Of a stretch of 64,000 bases of DNA, positions 48,701-56,869 are shown one piece after another. Source of the DNA: Pandoraea oxalativorans (GTDB lineage Bacteria > Pseudomonadota > Gammaproteobacteria > Burkholderiales > Burkholderiaceae); NCBI RefSeq assembly GCF_000972785.3, contig NZ_CP011518.2:186001-250000 (forward strand), given 5' to 3'. The notes under the pieces are model-generated. The model was not told where the DNA came from. It saw only the letters and a program-made list of their open reading frames with translations, and ran no database searches. Each line of letters opens with the position of its first letter. The stretch's first letter is position 1. Made by a program: the position numbers and the translations under genes.

Positions 48701-49179
48701 GCGTCTTGCGGGTCTTGCGGGTCCTGCCGGGCGGGCGTGTCCACGCCGCGCGGCTGTGGCTCGTCCCCCGGTCGTGGCGCGACGTCGGCCAGCTCCGTCA
48801 TCCGCTCGAGCAGCAGCGGCGCGTCGGTGCCCGGCACCACCACCCGTTGTTTTTCCGTGCGCACGGTGCGCTCGCGCCCGTCGGCGCCCGACAGCGACTC
48901 TTCGAGCAGGCGCGCCTCGCCGCTGGCGAGGACTTCCCGATCCAGCGCGATGCTGCGCTCGGCGCGCTCGGGGCAGCGCAACTCGCGATCGGTGCGACCG
49001 ACCAGCGCGCACGCGGCGTAGCCCAACAGCGCGCCGGCGCTCGCGTTGGCCTGCACAATGCGCGAATGCGCATCCTTGAGCACCACCGCATGCCGGCAGT
49101 GCGCGAAGCGCGTCGAAAACCAGGGCGTGACGCCCGGCGCAGCGGCCGGGCTCATCGCGTCATCTGAGGAGGGCATCAT
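45793..49179 (-). CDS. Multi-PAS GGDEF/EAL cyclic-di-GMP protein (1128 aa)
   Basis: A cytoplasmic signalling protein with roughly five PAS-like sensor modules (about residues 25-130, 170-285, 300-415, 420-560 and 585-700), then a GGDEF domain (about 715-870) and an EAL domain (about 885-1120). The active-site GGDEF motif is intact (RLGGDEFVVL), as is the EAL motif (CEALLRWRHPELG), with downstream residues such as NLSPAQF, LEITES, MDDFGTAYASL and VEGVETQ. It could therefore make and break cyclic-di-GMP; which activity dominates cannot be told. There is no transmembrane segment. A PQDPQDAQDARDPQ linker after the first PAS comes from a 9-bp tandem repeat. AGGTGA precedes two adjacent ATGs (49179, 49176). 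It lies between an effector candidate and sctO. Confidence 0.9.
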   Translation of the reverse strand: MMPSSDDAMSPAAAPGVTPWFSTRFAHCRHAVVLKDAHSRIVQANASAGALLGYAACALVGRTDRELRCPERAERSIALDREVLASGEARLLEESLSGADGRERTVRTEKQRVVVPGTDAPLLLERMTELADVAPRPGDEPQPRGVDTPARQDPQDPQDAQDARDPQARYYRALMEWLPQVVWVANAAGDVIEVGPTWARLSGRAPEAAYGHGWEAAVHPDDLPGVREQWRACVAGAGPLDVECRVRGAGGAWRWVRNRAAARPDAPGGGVRWYGLLEDVHERKSAEQARHDNALGVSAMADGAPAMTWLADATGARTYVSRSWAERTGRPTPQALGWGWLEAVHLDDRARVRACVEQARDAGTGLRVEYRVRRHDGRWAWVIDVSEPRLDAQGGVLGFAGSILDLTERRAAESALEESEACIRSVFDSSPDGIWLLALDGEPLLVNDAGRRLFGEAPAAPPQASCGPRWERVVDPGDADKVTRAFAQVREARVARFEATLATLASVTALDPVTTVTADAPARGYVDVIAAPVLSKQGNVLCMLTIWRDITAAKAARDATEAARRAAEAAAAKLATVLESTTDCVAVLDPGGRLTYLNAHARRLLALGDAALGRSLGSLFPEVRQGAFAAQYERALAANERVTCEAYLGSLDRWIEVHATPTEDGLTLFFRDTSERRRAERERWQAHSQLLHMSRHDPLTALPNRALLRERLEHGLAHAKPGAHLAVLSLDLDAFKSVNDSYGQAVGDQLLRAVADRLRACVDPQDTVARLGGDEFVVLRPRVRHAAQAERLALRVVAALQAPFALAQVTLNIATSVGVALTPEAGTCVDELMRASDVALSRAKADGGGTARCYVPGMDAPMLARQTLKLGLATALARGELELFFQPLVSVATQRVCSCEALLRWRHPELGMVSPAEFIPIAEACGLITPIGEWVLGAACREAARWPEAIGVAVNLSPAQFKDGRLVTSVAEALAASGVAASRLQLEITESVLLERNDANVKTLQALRRLGVKIAMDDFGTAYASLGYLRSFPFDKIKVDQSFIGDLPHGRASLAIVRAVAGIGRSLGITTAVEGVETQAQLEAVRAEGIEEAQGYLFSRPVPAAEVAALLHRLADAPCGAAAVARDA

Positions 49180-49347
49180 GGCTCACCTATGGCAAAGAAT
49201 GTTCGTTATCTCAAGGGCGCGCGCGGGCGCGCGGCCGTCTCCCCACCGGGCAACGCTCGATGCGCCCCACGCCCGCGCCTCGCGCGGGCCGGGCTCACGC
49301 ACCGAACAGGCCCCCCGGGCGTGTCACCGGGGCCGGCGAGGGCCGCC

Positions 49348-49728
49348 TTATGCTTCATCGGAGGACTCCGCGGCGAGCAGGCCGAGTTTTTCCTGCTCGC
49401 GCAGGTTGCGCCGCAGCGCCGCCTCCTGCTCGACGCGCGTGCGCTCGAGCTCGCGCCGCTGTGCGGCCACGCTCTCGCGCTCGCGCGCCAGCGCCTGGCC
49501 TTCACTGTCCAGGCGGGCGAGCTCGGCGCGCAGTGTGTCCAGCGCGCGCGGCGCGAACGCGCCCCCTTGCGAGGTCCGCTCGCGCAATTCGCCATACACC
49601 GCCTCGCGCCGGCGTTGCAACGCCTCTTCCCGCGCACTGAGCGCACGCGCCTCGTCGTCGAGTGCGGCGAGCGCACGATGCAGATTGCGCTCGCGGCGAC
49701 GCTTGATCGCCAACAGTTGGTTCAGCAT
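49348..49728 (-). CDS. sctO: SctO, T3SS ATPase-associated stalk protein (126 aa)
   Basis: A short, almost entirely coiled-coil, highly charged protein (LLAIKRRRERNLHRALAALDDEARALSAREEALQRRREAVYGELRERT ... ARERESVAAQRRELERTRVEQEAALRRNLREQEKLGLL). It has the length and position of SctO (YscO/SsaO), the stalk linking the SctN hexamer to the SctV export gate, related to FliJ. The start ATG overlaps the sctN stop (TGCTGA context), giving translational coupling. A longer reading into sctN is not needed. Confidence 0.85.
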   Translation of the reverse strand: MLNQLLAIKRRRERNLHRALAALDDEARALSAREEALQRRREAVYGELRERTSQGGAFAPRALDTLRAELARLDSEGQALARERESVAAQRRELERTRVEQEAALRRNLREQEKLGLLAAESSDEA

Positions 49729-51047
49729 GGCAGCCCCACCGCGTCGCCCAGCGCGGCACAGGTCTCCTTGAAGCCGACCCGCTCGTCCACGCGCTGGCGC
49801 AGCAGCGCGTCGATCCGCGCACGGCGCGCGATGGCGTCGTCGGCATCGGCGTCCTGCCCCGCGCGGTATTCCCCCACGCGCACCAGCAGTTCGATCTCGC
49901 GCCACGCCGCCATCAGTTGGCGCAGGCGCGCGGCCGCGTCGCGGTGCGCGGGCGCCGCCACTTGATGCATCACCCGGCTGATGCTGGCCAGCACGTCGAT
50001 GGCCGGGTAGTGGTTCGCCTCCGCGAGCTTGCGCGCGAGCACGATATGGCCGTCGAGCAGCGAGCGCACCTCTTCGGCGAGCGCATCGGCTTTGTCGTCG
50101 ACCAGCACGGTATAAAACGCGGTAATGCTGCCGCGCGCGGCCGGCCCGGCCCGCTCGAGCAAGCGCGGCAAGCGGGCGTACAGACTCGGCGGATAGCCGC
50201 CCGCGACGATCGGTTCGCCCGCGGCCAGCGCGATTTCACGCACCGCGCGCGCGTACCGCGTGAGCGAATCGACCAGCAGCAGCACGTTTTTGCCCTGGTC
50301 GCGAAAATGCTCGGCGACGGCCGTGGCGGTCGCGGCGGCTTTGAGCCGCTCAAGCGCCGGTCGGTCCGAGGTGGCCACCACCACCACACTGCGCGCGCGC
50401 GTCTCGGCGCTGAGCACATGTTCCAGAAATTCGCGGACCTCGCGCCCGCGCTCACCGATGAGCGCGAGGACCACCACGTCGGCGTCACTGCCCGCGGCGA
50501 GCATGCCGAGCAGCGTGCTCTTGCCGCAGCCGGCCGGGGCAAAGATCCCCACGCGCTGGCCCACGCCGACGGTGAGCGTGGCGTCGATCGCACGCACGCC
50601 CATCGGCAAGCGCTTGGCAATGGGCATGCGCTGCATCGGGTTGGGCGGCTCGGCATCGATCTCACGCCGCCGCTCGAGCACGGGCGCCGGCGCGCCGTCG
50701 ATCGGGCGGCCCAGCGCATCGACCACGCGCCCGAGCAGCGCGTCGCCCACGCTCACGTCGGCGCGCCGCCCGGTGGGCGCGACCCACTGGCCGGCGGTCA
50801 TGCCCAGCGGCTCGCGATACGGCGAGAGCAACGCGTCGTCGCCTTGAATGGCGATGACTTCGGCCGGCTCGCCACCGGGCAGCGTGCACAACTCGCCCAA
50901 GCCCACGCCGGGCAAATGCGCGCGCAGCAGGGTGGCCCCCACCTCACACAGCCGGCCTTCCAGGCGCTGCGGCGAGGCCTCGCCCGGCCCGGGCGGCGCG
51001 AGCGCATCGAGCGCCTCGAGGGCTTCACTCCACTCAGGCAAACGCAT
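49722..51047 (-). CDS. sctN: SctN, T3SS ATPase (441 aa)
   Basis: The cytoplasmic hexameric ATPase that detaches chaperones and unfolds substrates. The P-loop is at about 168-178 (GIFAPAGCGKST, close to InvC and YscN forms), Walker B in NVLLLVDSLTRYARA, and the family signature PPSLYARLPRLLERAG is present. The start at 51047 (MRLPEWSEAL) overlaps the end of sctV by 14 nt; longer readings duplicate sctV sequence in another frame. Length is normal. Confidence 0.95.
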   Translation of the reverse strand: MRLPEWSEALEALDALAPPGPGEASPQRLEGRLCEVGATLLRAHLPGVGLGELCTLPGGEPAEVIAIQGDDALLSPYREPLGMTAGQWVAPTGRRADVSVGDALLGRVVDALGRPIDGAPAPVLERRREIDAEPPNPMQRMPIAKRLPMGVRAIDATLTVGVGQRVGIFAPAGCGKSTLLGMLAAGSDADVVVLALIGERGREVREFLEHVLSAETRARSVVVVATSDRPALERLKAAATATAVAEHFRDQGKNVLLLVDSLTRYARAVREIALAAGEPIVAGGYPPSLYARLPRLLERAGPAARGSITAFYTVLVDDKADALAEEVRSLLDGHIVLARKLAEANHYPAIDVLASISRVMHQVAAPAHRDAAARLRQLMAAWREIELLVRVGEYRAGQDADADDAIARRARIDALLRQRVDERVGFKETCAALGDAVGLPC

Positions 51048-53085
51048 CGTCGCCTCCCAACAGTTCCACATGCCCCAGCACCTTGAGCTCCGCTTCGTCT
51101 TCCAGATCCTGGAAGGAGAGGACCGGCACGGCAAACATGTCTTTTTCAATGAGCTTGCGCACAAAGCGGCGCACGTCGATGGCGGTCACCAGGGCGAGCC
51201 CCGCCGTGCCGCTGCGCGCCAGCGCGTCGCGGATCGTGTTGACGATCGCCTGGTTCTCCTCGGGCGCGAGCGCCGAGTACGAGCCCGCCGACGTCTGACG
51301 AATCGATTCGCGGATGGTTTGCTCGATATGGTTGCCGATCACCCAGGCGCTCACCCACGGCTGCCCCTGGCGTTGACGGCCCACCACGTGACGACGCAGC
51401 GCCAGACGGGCGTATTCGGCGAGCATGAGCGGATCTTTTTCGCGCGGCGCCCACTCCACCAACGCCTCGAACACGGCGCGCAGATCGCGAATCGACACGC
51501 CCTCGGCCACCAGCCGTTGCAATACGTCGGCCACGCGGCTCACCGGCAGTTGGCGCTGCAGCTCCTTGACCAACTCGCCGTAGCGCTGCTCCATCTGATC
51601 CATCAGGTAACGGGCTTCTTGCACGCCGATGAGCTCGGAGGCGTAACGATCGAGCGCGAGTGACACCAGGTACGCCACCCGGTCCACGCCCTCGTGCACC
51701 GTGTGCCCCAACGCCGACAGGCCGCTCGCTTGCTCGGGGGCGACCCATTGCAGCGTGATCCCGCCAAACGGCAGCGTGTCTTGCGCGACGGCCTGCGGCA
51801 GCGCCGGGGTCGTCGCATCGAGCAGCACCAAGGGGCGCACCTCCAGTTGCAGGATCGACTCCTGGTAGAGCAGAAACGAGAGGTGACGCGCCGGCAGCTG
51901 CGGGTCGAGCTGCAGCTGAATATCCGGCAGGGGCAGCCCTTGTTGCTCGAGCTTGCGCGTGCGCAAGGCCGTGAGCGCGAGCGCGAGCGCGGGGCCCTCG
52001 GTGAGCTCGGGATGCACACGCAGCAGCAGCGGCACCGCGCCGATGTCGGGCGCGGCGCCCGCACCGCCCGCCTCGGCCGCCGCATCGGCGTCGCCGGCGG
52101 ACGTGCCGTCACGGCGGGCGCGACGTTGCACCCACCAGGTGAGCAGCGCCACGCACCCGCCCAACGGCAGGAACACCGCGACCGGAAATCCCGGCAGCGC
52201 GGCAAACAACATCAGCACCGCGGCGACAATCCACAGGGCTTCGCGCTGGCGCATAATCTGCGAGGAGAGCTCATCGGCCAGATTACGACGCGTCTCGCCG
52301 GGCACGCGCGTGACGATGATACCGGCGGCGATCGAGATCAACAGCGCGGGAATCTGCGCAATCAGCCCGTCGCCCACCGAGAGAATCGCGTACAGGGTGG
52401 CGGCCTCGCCGGCGCTCATGTCGTGCATGAACACGCCCACACAGATGCCGCCGAGAATGTTGACCAGGATCACGATGATCGAGGCGATCGCATCGCCCTT
52501 GACGAACTTCATCGCCCCGTCCATGGCCCCGTACAGCTGACTCTCCTTTTGGACCACCGCACGCAGGCGACGCGCCTCGGTCGCATCGATGACGTTGGCG
52601 CGCAGGTCGCCGTCGATACTCATTTGCTTGCCGGGCATGCCATCGAGCGAGAAGCGCGCGCTGACCTCCGCGACGCGCTCGGAGCCCTTGGTGATCACGA
52701 TGAACTGCACCACCGTAATGATCGAGAACACGATCAGCCCGACCACCAAATTGCCGCCGACCGCAAACTCACCGAAGGTGTGCACGATCTCGCCCGCATC
52801 GTGCTGCAACAAAATCAGTCGGCTGGTACTGATCGTGAGCGCCAGTCGATACAGCGTGGTGATCAGCAGCACCGAGGGAAAGGCGGAAAACTCCAGGGGC
52901 TCGCGGATATAGACCGCCATCATCAGCAGCGTGATGGACAGCGCGAGGTTGATCGCGATGAGCACATCCACCAGCAGCGTGGGCAACGGCACGATCATCA
53001 TGAACACGGCCATCAACAGCATGGACGCGAGCATCACGTCCTGACGGCCGGACAACCCTTGCAGCCAGCGATTAAGTGTTTTCAT
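51034..53085 (-). CDS. sctV: SctV, T3SS major export-gate protein (683 aa)
   Basis: An inner-membrane protein of the LcrD/FlhA (FHIPEP) family. Seven to eight transmembrane segments fill the first 320 residues, with the signature LDGMPGKQMSIDGDLRAN near 140-160, and a cytoplasmic domain forms the nonameric ring that docks chaperone-substrate pairs. The start at 53085 (MKTLNRWLQGLSGR) overlaps the end of the upstream chaperone-like gene by 14 nt, matching the tight coupling of this operon. Length is as expected. Confidence 0.95.
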   Translation of the reverse strand: MKTLNRWLQGLSGRQDVMLASMLLMAVFMMIVPLPTLLVDVLIAINLALSITLLMMAVYIREPLEFSAFPSVLLITTLYRLALTISTSRLILLQHDAGEIVHTFGEFAVGGNLVVGLIVFSIITVVQFIVITKGSERVAEVSARFSLDGMPGKQMSIDGDLRANVIDATEARRLRAVVQKESQLYGAMDGAMKFVKGDAIASIIVILVNILGGICVGVFMHDMSAGEAATLYAILSVGDGLIAQIPALLISIAAGIIVTRVPGETRRNLADELSSQIMRQREALWIVAAVLMLFAALPGFPVAVFLPLGGCVALLTWWVQRRARRDGTSAGDADAAAEAGGAGAAPDIGAVPLLLRVHPELTEGPALALALTALRTRKLEQQGLPLPDIQLQLDPQLPARHLSFLLYQESILQLEVRPLVLLDATTPALPQAVAQDTLPFGGITLQWVAPEQASGLSALGHTVHEGVDRVAYLVSLALDRYASELIGVQEARYLMDQMEQRYGELVKELQRQLPVSRVADVLQRLVAEGVSIRDLRAVFEALVEWAPREKDPLMLAEYARLALRRHVVGRQRQGQPWVSAWVIGNHIEQTIRESIRQTSAGSYSALAPEENQAIVNTIRDALARSGTAGLALVTAIDVRRFVRKLIEKDMFAVPVLSFQDLEDEAELKVLGHVELLGGDDAFA

Positions 53086-53449
53086 GGGTGGGCTCCGTGA
53101 CACGGTCCAATAAGCGCCGCTGCTGCGCGGCGAGCGACGCCCACAGCTCGGCACCGCTGTCGGGCGGTGCGGTGGCGGCCAGCCACAACTGACCCCGCGC
53201 GAGCCAGGCGCGCAGGGGCACGCCGCCGCTGGCTTCGGGCAGCAGCAGGCCGAGCAATTTGTGCAGGGCGGCCACGTGCTGGGCCGCGGGCAGCGCTCGC
53301 GCCAGCGCGATGCGGGCGCGCTCGCCCTGCTGCTCCAAGTAATACGTGTCGGCGCCGCGCCGCACCGTCACCTGCGGCGCAGGGGCGAGGCCACGCATGT
53401 CCATCAGGCATAGCCACAGCTCCGTACGTCGTTGCCATTGCAGGTCCAT
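53072..53449 (-). CDS. CesT/SycN-like putative T3SS chaperone (125 aa)
   Basis: A small acidic-to-neutral protein whose strand-helix pattern (YYLEQQGERARIALARALP...LHKLLGLLLPEASGGVPLRAWLARGQLWLAATAPPDS...LWASLAAQQRRLLDRV) resembles the CesT fold of class I T3SS chaperones. Genes in this position upstream of sctV encode SsaM- or SycN-like partners of the gatekeeper SctW, so that is the likeliest role; the assignment is inferred from size, pattern and place. The start at 53449 has AGAGGA 9 nt upstream and lies about 25 nt after the transcription start predicted from element E. It is first in the operon chaperone-sctV-sctN-sctO. Confidence 0.55.
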   Translation of the reverse strand: MDLQWQRRTELWLCLMDMRGLAPAPQVTVRRGADTYYLEQQGERARIALARALPAAQHVAALHKLLGLLLPEASGGVPLRAWLARGQLWLAATAPPDSGAELWASLAAQQRRLLDRVTEPTHENT

Positions 53450-53850
53450 GCTTGTTTTCCTCTCGGGCGTAATGGCCGCATAGTGCGGCGAGGCACGCCG
53501 CGCAGACATCCGGCCAACACCTGAGCTCACGCGGGAAGCGGAAAAAACGCCCACCCGCCTCCCCACCTCCACGCCCCCCACGACTCCATGCCCTCATGGC
53601 CCCCCGGCCCGCACGGGCGGGCCGCGAATGGGGCGGGGCGGGGCCGCGAATGAGGCCCGGATCAGGCCGGGAGCAGGCCGGGATAGGCCGGAAGCAGGCC
53701 GCGACCAGGCCGGAATTGGCCGGGAGGGGCGGCGACGGGCCGGGCACGGTGCGACCCCTGCGACGCTCCCCCGGATTCAGGTCTCGGCCTGATGCGCGTC
53801 ACGCGGCGGGTGCGCACAATGCGAGCCATACCATCTTCGAGAGGCACCTC
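53450..53850. other. Divergent promoter region between the sctV and sctR operons
   Basis: Contains element E reading toward sctV. Between about 53640 and 53745 is a degenerate repeat of a 12-bp unit around caggccgggagc. No element of the same type points toward sctR. Confidence 0.6.
53480..53525 (-). promoter_or_regulatory. T3SS-type promoter element E, chaperone-sctV-sctN-sctO
   Basis: On the minus strand CTCAGGTGTTGGCCGGAT (53525 to 53508) is followed after 22 nt by CACTAT (53485-53480), a weaker -10 match. The short predicted leader (about 25 nt) ends at a well-placed ribosome site. Confidence 0.65.
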
Positions 53851-54495
53851 ATGCCGACGACCGATCCCGTCACCCTTATCGTGGTACTTGCCGCGCTGTC
53901 CCTGCTACCGCTGTTGGTGGTGATGGGCACGTGTTTTCTCAAAGTCTCGGTGGTGTTTGCGCTGTTGCGCAACGCCCTGGGCGTCCAACAGATTCCGCCG
54001 AACATCGCCCTTTACGGGCTTGCTCTGGTGCTCTCGCTGTTCATCATGGCGCCGGTGGGCGTGGCGGTGCAGGACCGGCTGGCGGCCGCGCCAGCGGACC
54101 CGCAGGCCTCCATCGTGACGCGCTTGTCCGACGGCGCCCTGGACCCTTACCGCGATTTCCTCAAGAAAAACACGGCACCGGCCCAGACCCGCTTCTTTCG
54201 CGAAAAAGCGCGCGAGCACTGGCCCGAGGAAGTCCGCAAGCGCGTCAGTGATGACTCGCTGCTGTTGTTGATCCCGGCGTTTTCCGTGAGCCAGTTGGTC
54301 GAGTCGTTCAAGATCGGGTTGTTGCTGTTCCTGCCTTTCATCGCCATCGACCTCATCGTCTCCAACGTGCTCTTGGCGATGGGGATGATGATGGTCTCGC
54401 CGATGACCGTTTCCATGCCGTTCAAGCTGCTGCTGTTCGTGCTGGTGGGCGGTTGGGACCGCTTGCTCGGCCAACTCTTACTCTCGTACCACTAA
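53851..54495 (+). CDS. sctR: SctR, T3SS export-gate protein (214 aa)
   Basis: A FliP/SctR-family inner-membrane protein and part of the export-gate core. It has an N-terminal hydrophobic segment (VTLIVVLAALSLLPLLVVMGTCFLKVSVVFALLRNALGVQQIPPN), a periplasmic charged loop (TAPAQTRFFREKAREHWPEEV), and C-terminal segments with the family motif FKIGLLLFLPFIAIDLIVSNVLLAMGMMM. The ATG at 53851 is chosen over upstream frame extensions, which are low-complexity. A purine-rich GAGAGG lies upstream. Confidence 0.95.
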   Translation: MPTTDPVTLIVVLAALSLLPLLVVMGTCFLKVSVVFALLRNALGVQQIPPNIALYGLALVLSLFIMAPVGVAVQDRLAAAPADPQASIVTRLSDGALDPYRDFLKKNTAPAQTRFFREKAREHWPEEVRKRVSDDSLLLLIPAFSVSQLVESFKIGLLLFLPFIAIDLIVSNVLLAMGMMMVSPMTVSMPFKLLLFVLVGGWDRLLGQLLLSYH

Positions 54496-54505
54496 GGAGA
54501 CCCTC

Positions 54506-54775
54506 ATGACTCAAGCGCTTATCGTGCAAATGGCCAGCGAACTGTTATGGCTGGTGCTGGTGCTGTCGCTGCCGGTGGTGGTGGCCGCGTCGATCGTCGG
54601 GGTGTTGGTGGGCTTGGTGCAGGCCCTCACACAAATTCAAGATCAAACCGTCTCGTTCGTGATCAAGTTGGTGGCCGCCTGCCTCACGCTGGCGCTGACC
54701 TACCGCTGGATGGGTGCGGCGCTGATGCGTTTCACCGAGCAGACGTTTGACCTTGCGGCCCGCATGGGAGGGTGA
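54506..54775 (+). CDS. sctS: SctS, T3SS export-gate protein (89 aa)
   Basis: A FliQ/SctS-family protein with two transmembrane helices (ELLWLVLVLSLPVVVAASIVGVLVGLVQALTQIQDQTVSFVIKLVAACLTLAL). The LTQIQDQT loop is highly conserved in the family. It is 10 nt after sctR, behind AAGGAG, and overlaps nothing upstream. Confidence 0.95.
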   Translation: MTQALIVQMASELLWLVLVLSLPVVVAASIVGVLVGLVQALTQIQDQTVSFVIKLVAACLTLALTYRWMGAALMRFTEQTFDLAARMGG

Positions 54776-54776
54776 T

Positions 54777-55556
54777 GTGGACGAGCTCGTGCGCTGGTTG
54801 CCGCTGATTGCCCTGGCCATGGTCCGCCCGCTCGGCGCGATGCTGCTGTTGCCGCCGTTGAGCTCCGGGGTGTTGGGCGGCATGCTGGTGCGCAACGCGC
54901 TTGCGCTCATGGCGACGTTGCCGACACTGCCGCTGTTCGCGTCGCTGAGCCTGCCCAACGGGCTCACCGATCCCGGCGCTTACCTGCTGCTGGTGGCGAG
55001 CGAGTTGACGATCGGCTTGCTGATGGGCTTTTCCGCCGCCATCCCGTTCTGGGCACTCGACATGGCGGGCTTTTTGCTCGACACCATGCGCGGCGCGTCC
55101 ATGGCCGGCGTGTTCAATCCGCTCATTGGCGGACAGTCGTCGCCGCTCGGCGGACTGTTCTCACAAATCGCGGCCGCGCTGTTCATGTCGCTGGGCGGCT
55201 TTCACGCACTGATGTCCGCCCTGTACGCCTCCTACACCCACTTGCCGCCCGGGGCGAGCTGGCATTGGGCCGCGGGCTTCCTCCCGATGCTTGAGCGCGA
55301 GTGGCACACGCTGCAGGTGCTGATGCTCGGTTTTGCCATGCCCGCGATCGTGCTGATGGTGCTGGTGGACCTCGCGCTGGGGCTCATGAACCGCTCCGCG
55401 CAACAGATGAACGTGTTCTCGCTCTCGATGCCCATCAAGAGCGTACTGACGCTGTTGATGCTGCTGCTGAGCTTGAACGCGGGCCTGTCCGACGTCGTGA
55501 CGCGCTTCGACCGCTTTGACGGCGGCTTGTTGCGCATGCTGGAGGTGGCGCCATGA
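54777..55556 (+). CDS. sctT: SctT, T3SS export-gate protein (259 aa)
   Basis: A FliR/SctT-family inner-membrane protein with about six hydrophobic segments and the typical LLMGFSAAIPFWALDMAGFLLDTMRGASMAGVFNP region. I chose the GTG at 54777, which gives the start VDELVRWLPLIALAMVRPLGAML and has GGGAGG about 6 nt upstream; an ATG at 54747 inside sctS is also in frame. Its end overlaps sctU by 4 nt. Confidence 0.93.
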   Translation: MDELVRWLPLIALAMVRPLGAMLLLPPLSSGVLGGMLVRNALALMATLPTLPLFASLSLPNGLTDPGAYLLLVASELTIGLLMGFSAAIPFWALDMAGFLLDTMRGASMAGVFNPLIGGQSSPLGGLFSQIAAALFMSLGGFHALMSALYASYTHLPPGASWHWAAGFLPMLEREWHTLQVLMLGFAMPAIVLMVLVDLALGLMNRSAQQMNVFSLSMPIKSVLTLLMLLLSLNAGLSDVVTRFDRFDGGLLRMLEVAP

Positions 55557-56869
55557 GCGAGAAGACCGAACAGCCCACCGAGAAACGCATCCAGGACGCG
55601 CGCAAGGAAGGGCAGGTCGCCAAGAGCCAAGAGATCAATGCCACGGTGCAGCTGACCTTGACGCTGTTGTGGCTGATCGCGGAGGGCCCCGACCTGTACG
55701 ACGCGCTGGCCAAGCTCATCAGCTACACGGTCGATGCGACCAACTTGTCGCTCGACGCCGCGACCGTGGTGCTCACCGAGCACGTGGTCTCGCTCACCAT
55801 GCGCTTCGTGTTCGGCCTGGGCGGGCTGCTCGCGCTGTCGCTCACGCTGACCGGGCTGATCCAGTCGGGTTTCTTGTTCGCGCCCAAAGCGATCCAGCCG
55901 CAGGCCAAACGGCTTAACCCGCTGGCCAATGCCAAGCAATTGGTGTCGATCACGAAGCTGTTCGAGTTGGGCAAGATGCTGCTGAAGGTCGCGGTCCTGG
56001 GCATCACCTTTACCTACATGATCATGCGCTTCGGCCCCTCCTTTGCCACCTTGCCGCAAGCCCAACCGTCGGCGGGCCTGGCGGTGTGCGTGCAGCTCGC
56101 GCAATGGATGTGGGCGGTGCTCGCGGGCATGACCGCGGTGTTCGCGGTGGCCGATTACGGGATGCAGTATTACCAGTTGCGCAAGCAACTGATGATGTCG
56201 CACGACGACATCAAGCAAGAGCACAAGAACGCCGAAGGCAGTGACGAGATCAAGCAACGTCGGCGCGAGTTGCAACAAGAGGTGCAAAGCGGCAGTCTGG
56301 CCGGCAAAGTGGCCAAGTCATCGGTGGTCGTGCGCAATCCCACCCATATCGCCGTGTGCCTGCGCTACGAGGAGGACGAGACGCCCCTGCCGCAGGTGCT
56401 GGAGTACGGGCGCGAAGCGCGCGCGCTGGAGATTGTGGCGCTGGCCGAGCAGTTTGAGATCCCGGTGGTGGAGAACGTGGCGCTCGCGCGCGCCTTGATC
56501 GCCTCGACGCAGCCGGGCGACTACATCCCCGAGACGTTGTTCACCGCGGTGGCGCAGGTCTTACAACTCGTACGCGCGCGGCTGGACGAAGCCGCCGCGA
56601 ACGAAGACGCCGATGAGGACGAAGACGCCGATGAGAACGGAGAGAACGAAGAGAACGATCGGGGCGAGGAGGACGAGGAGAAGGACGACGACGCGGATGA
56701 CAACGTGGATGACGACGGTGACGCCGGCGCGCTCGACCCCGACGGTCACAAGCCCGAGGGTCACGATCCCGAGGGTCATGCCCCCGCCAGCGCGCGCGAC
56801 CCCGAAACCCAGCGCGACCCCGGTCGCGACGACCAGGAGTCCGCCGATGCCGGTCATCGCAAGCCGTAA
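55553..56869 (+). CDS. sctU: SctU, T3SS autoproteolytic switch protein, with long acidic tail (438 aa)
   Basis: A FlhB/SctU-family protein: four transmembrane segments in the first 210 residues, then a cytoplasmic domain with the self-cleaving NPTH motif at 262-265. Cleavage between Asn and Pro switches export from needle to translocator substrates. Family members normally end near residue 350. Here about 90 extra residues follow, first almost pure Asp/Glu/Asn (EDADEDEDADENGENEENDRGEEDEEKDDD and so on), then a PDGHKPEGHDPEGHAP repeat. The tail derives from short tandem repeats and overlaps the start of the transglycosylase gene. Confidence 0.93.
   Translation: MSEKTEQPTEKRIQDARKEGQVAKSQEINATVQLTLTLLWLIAEGPDLYDALAKLISYTVDATNLSLDAATVVLTEHVVSLTMRFVFGLGGLLALSLTLTGLIQSGFLFAPKAIQPQAKRLNPLANAKQLVSITKLFELGKMLLKVAVLGITFTYMIMRFGPSFATLPQAQPSAGLAVCVQLAQWMWAVLAGMTAVFAVADYGMQYYQLRKQLMMSHDDIKQEHKNAEGSDEIKQRRRELQQEVQSGSLAGKVAKSSVVVRNPTHIAVCLRYEEDETPLPQVLEYGREARALEIVALAEQFEIPVVENVALARALIASTQPGDYIPETLFTAVAQVLQLVRARLDEAAANEDADEDEDADENGENEENDRGEEDEEKDDDADDNVDDDGDAGALDPDGHKPEGHDPEGHAPASARDPETQRDPGRDDQESADAGHRKP

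Noticed and set aside
45898..49167. A 1089-codon open frame on the plus strand
   Set aside because: It lies exactly opposite the GGDEF/EAL gene and is Arg/His/Gly-rich. It is the antisense shadow expected of a long GC-rich gene.
51694..53100. A 468-codon open frame on the plus strand
   Set aside because: It is antisense to sctV, made of Gln/Arg/His-rich sequence. It is a shadow.
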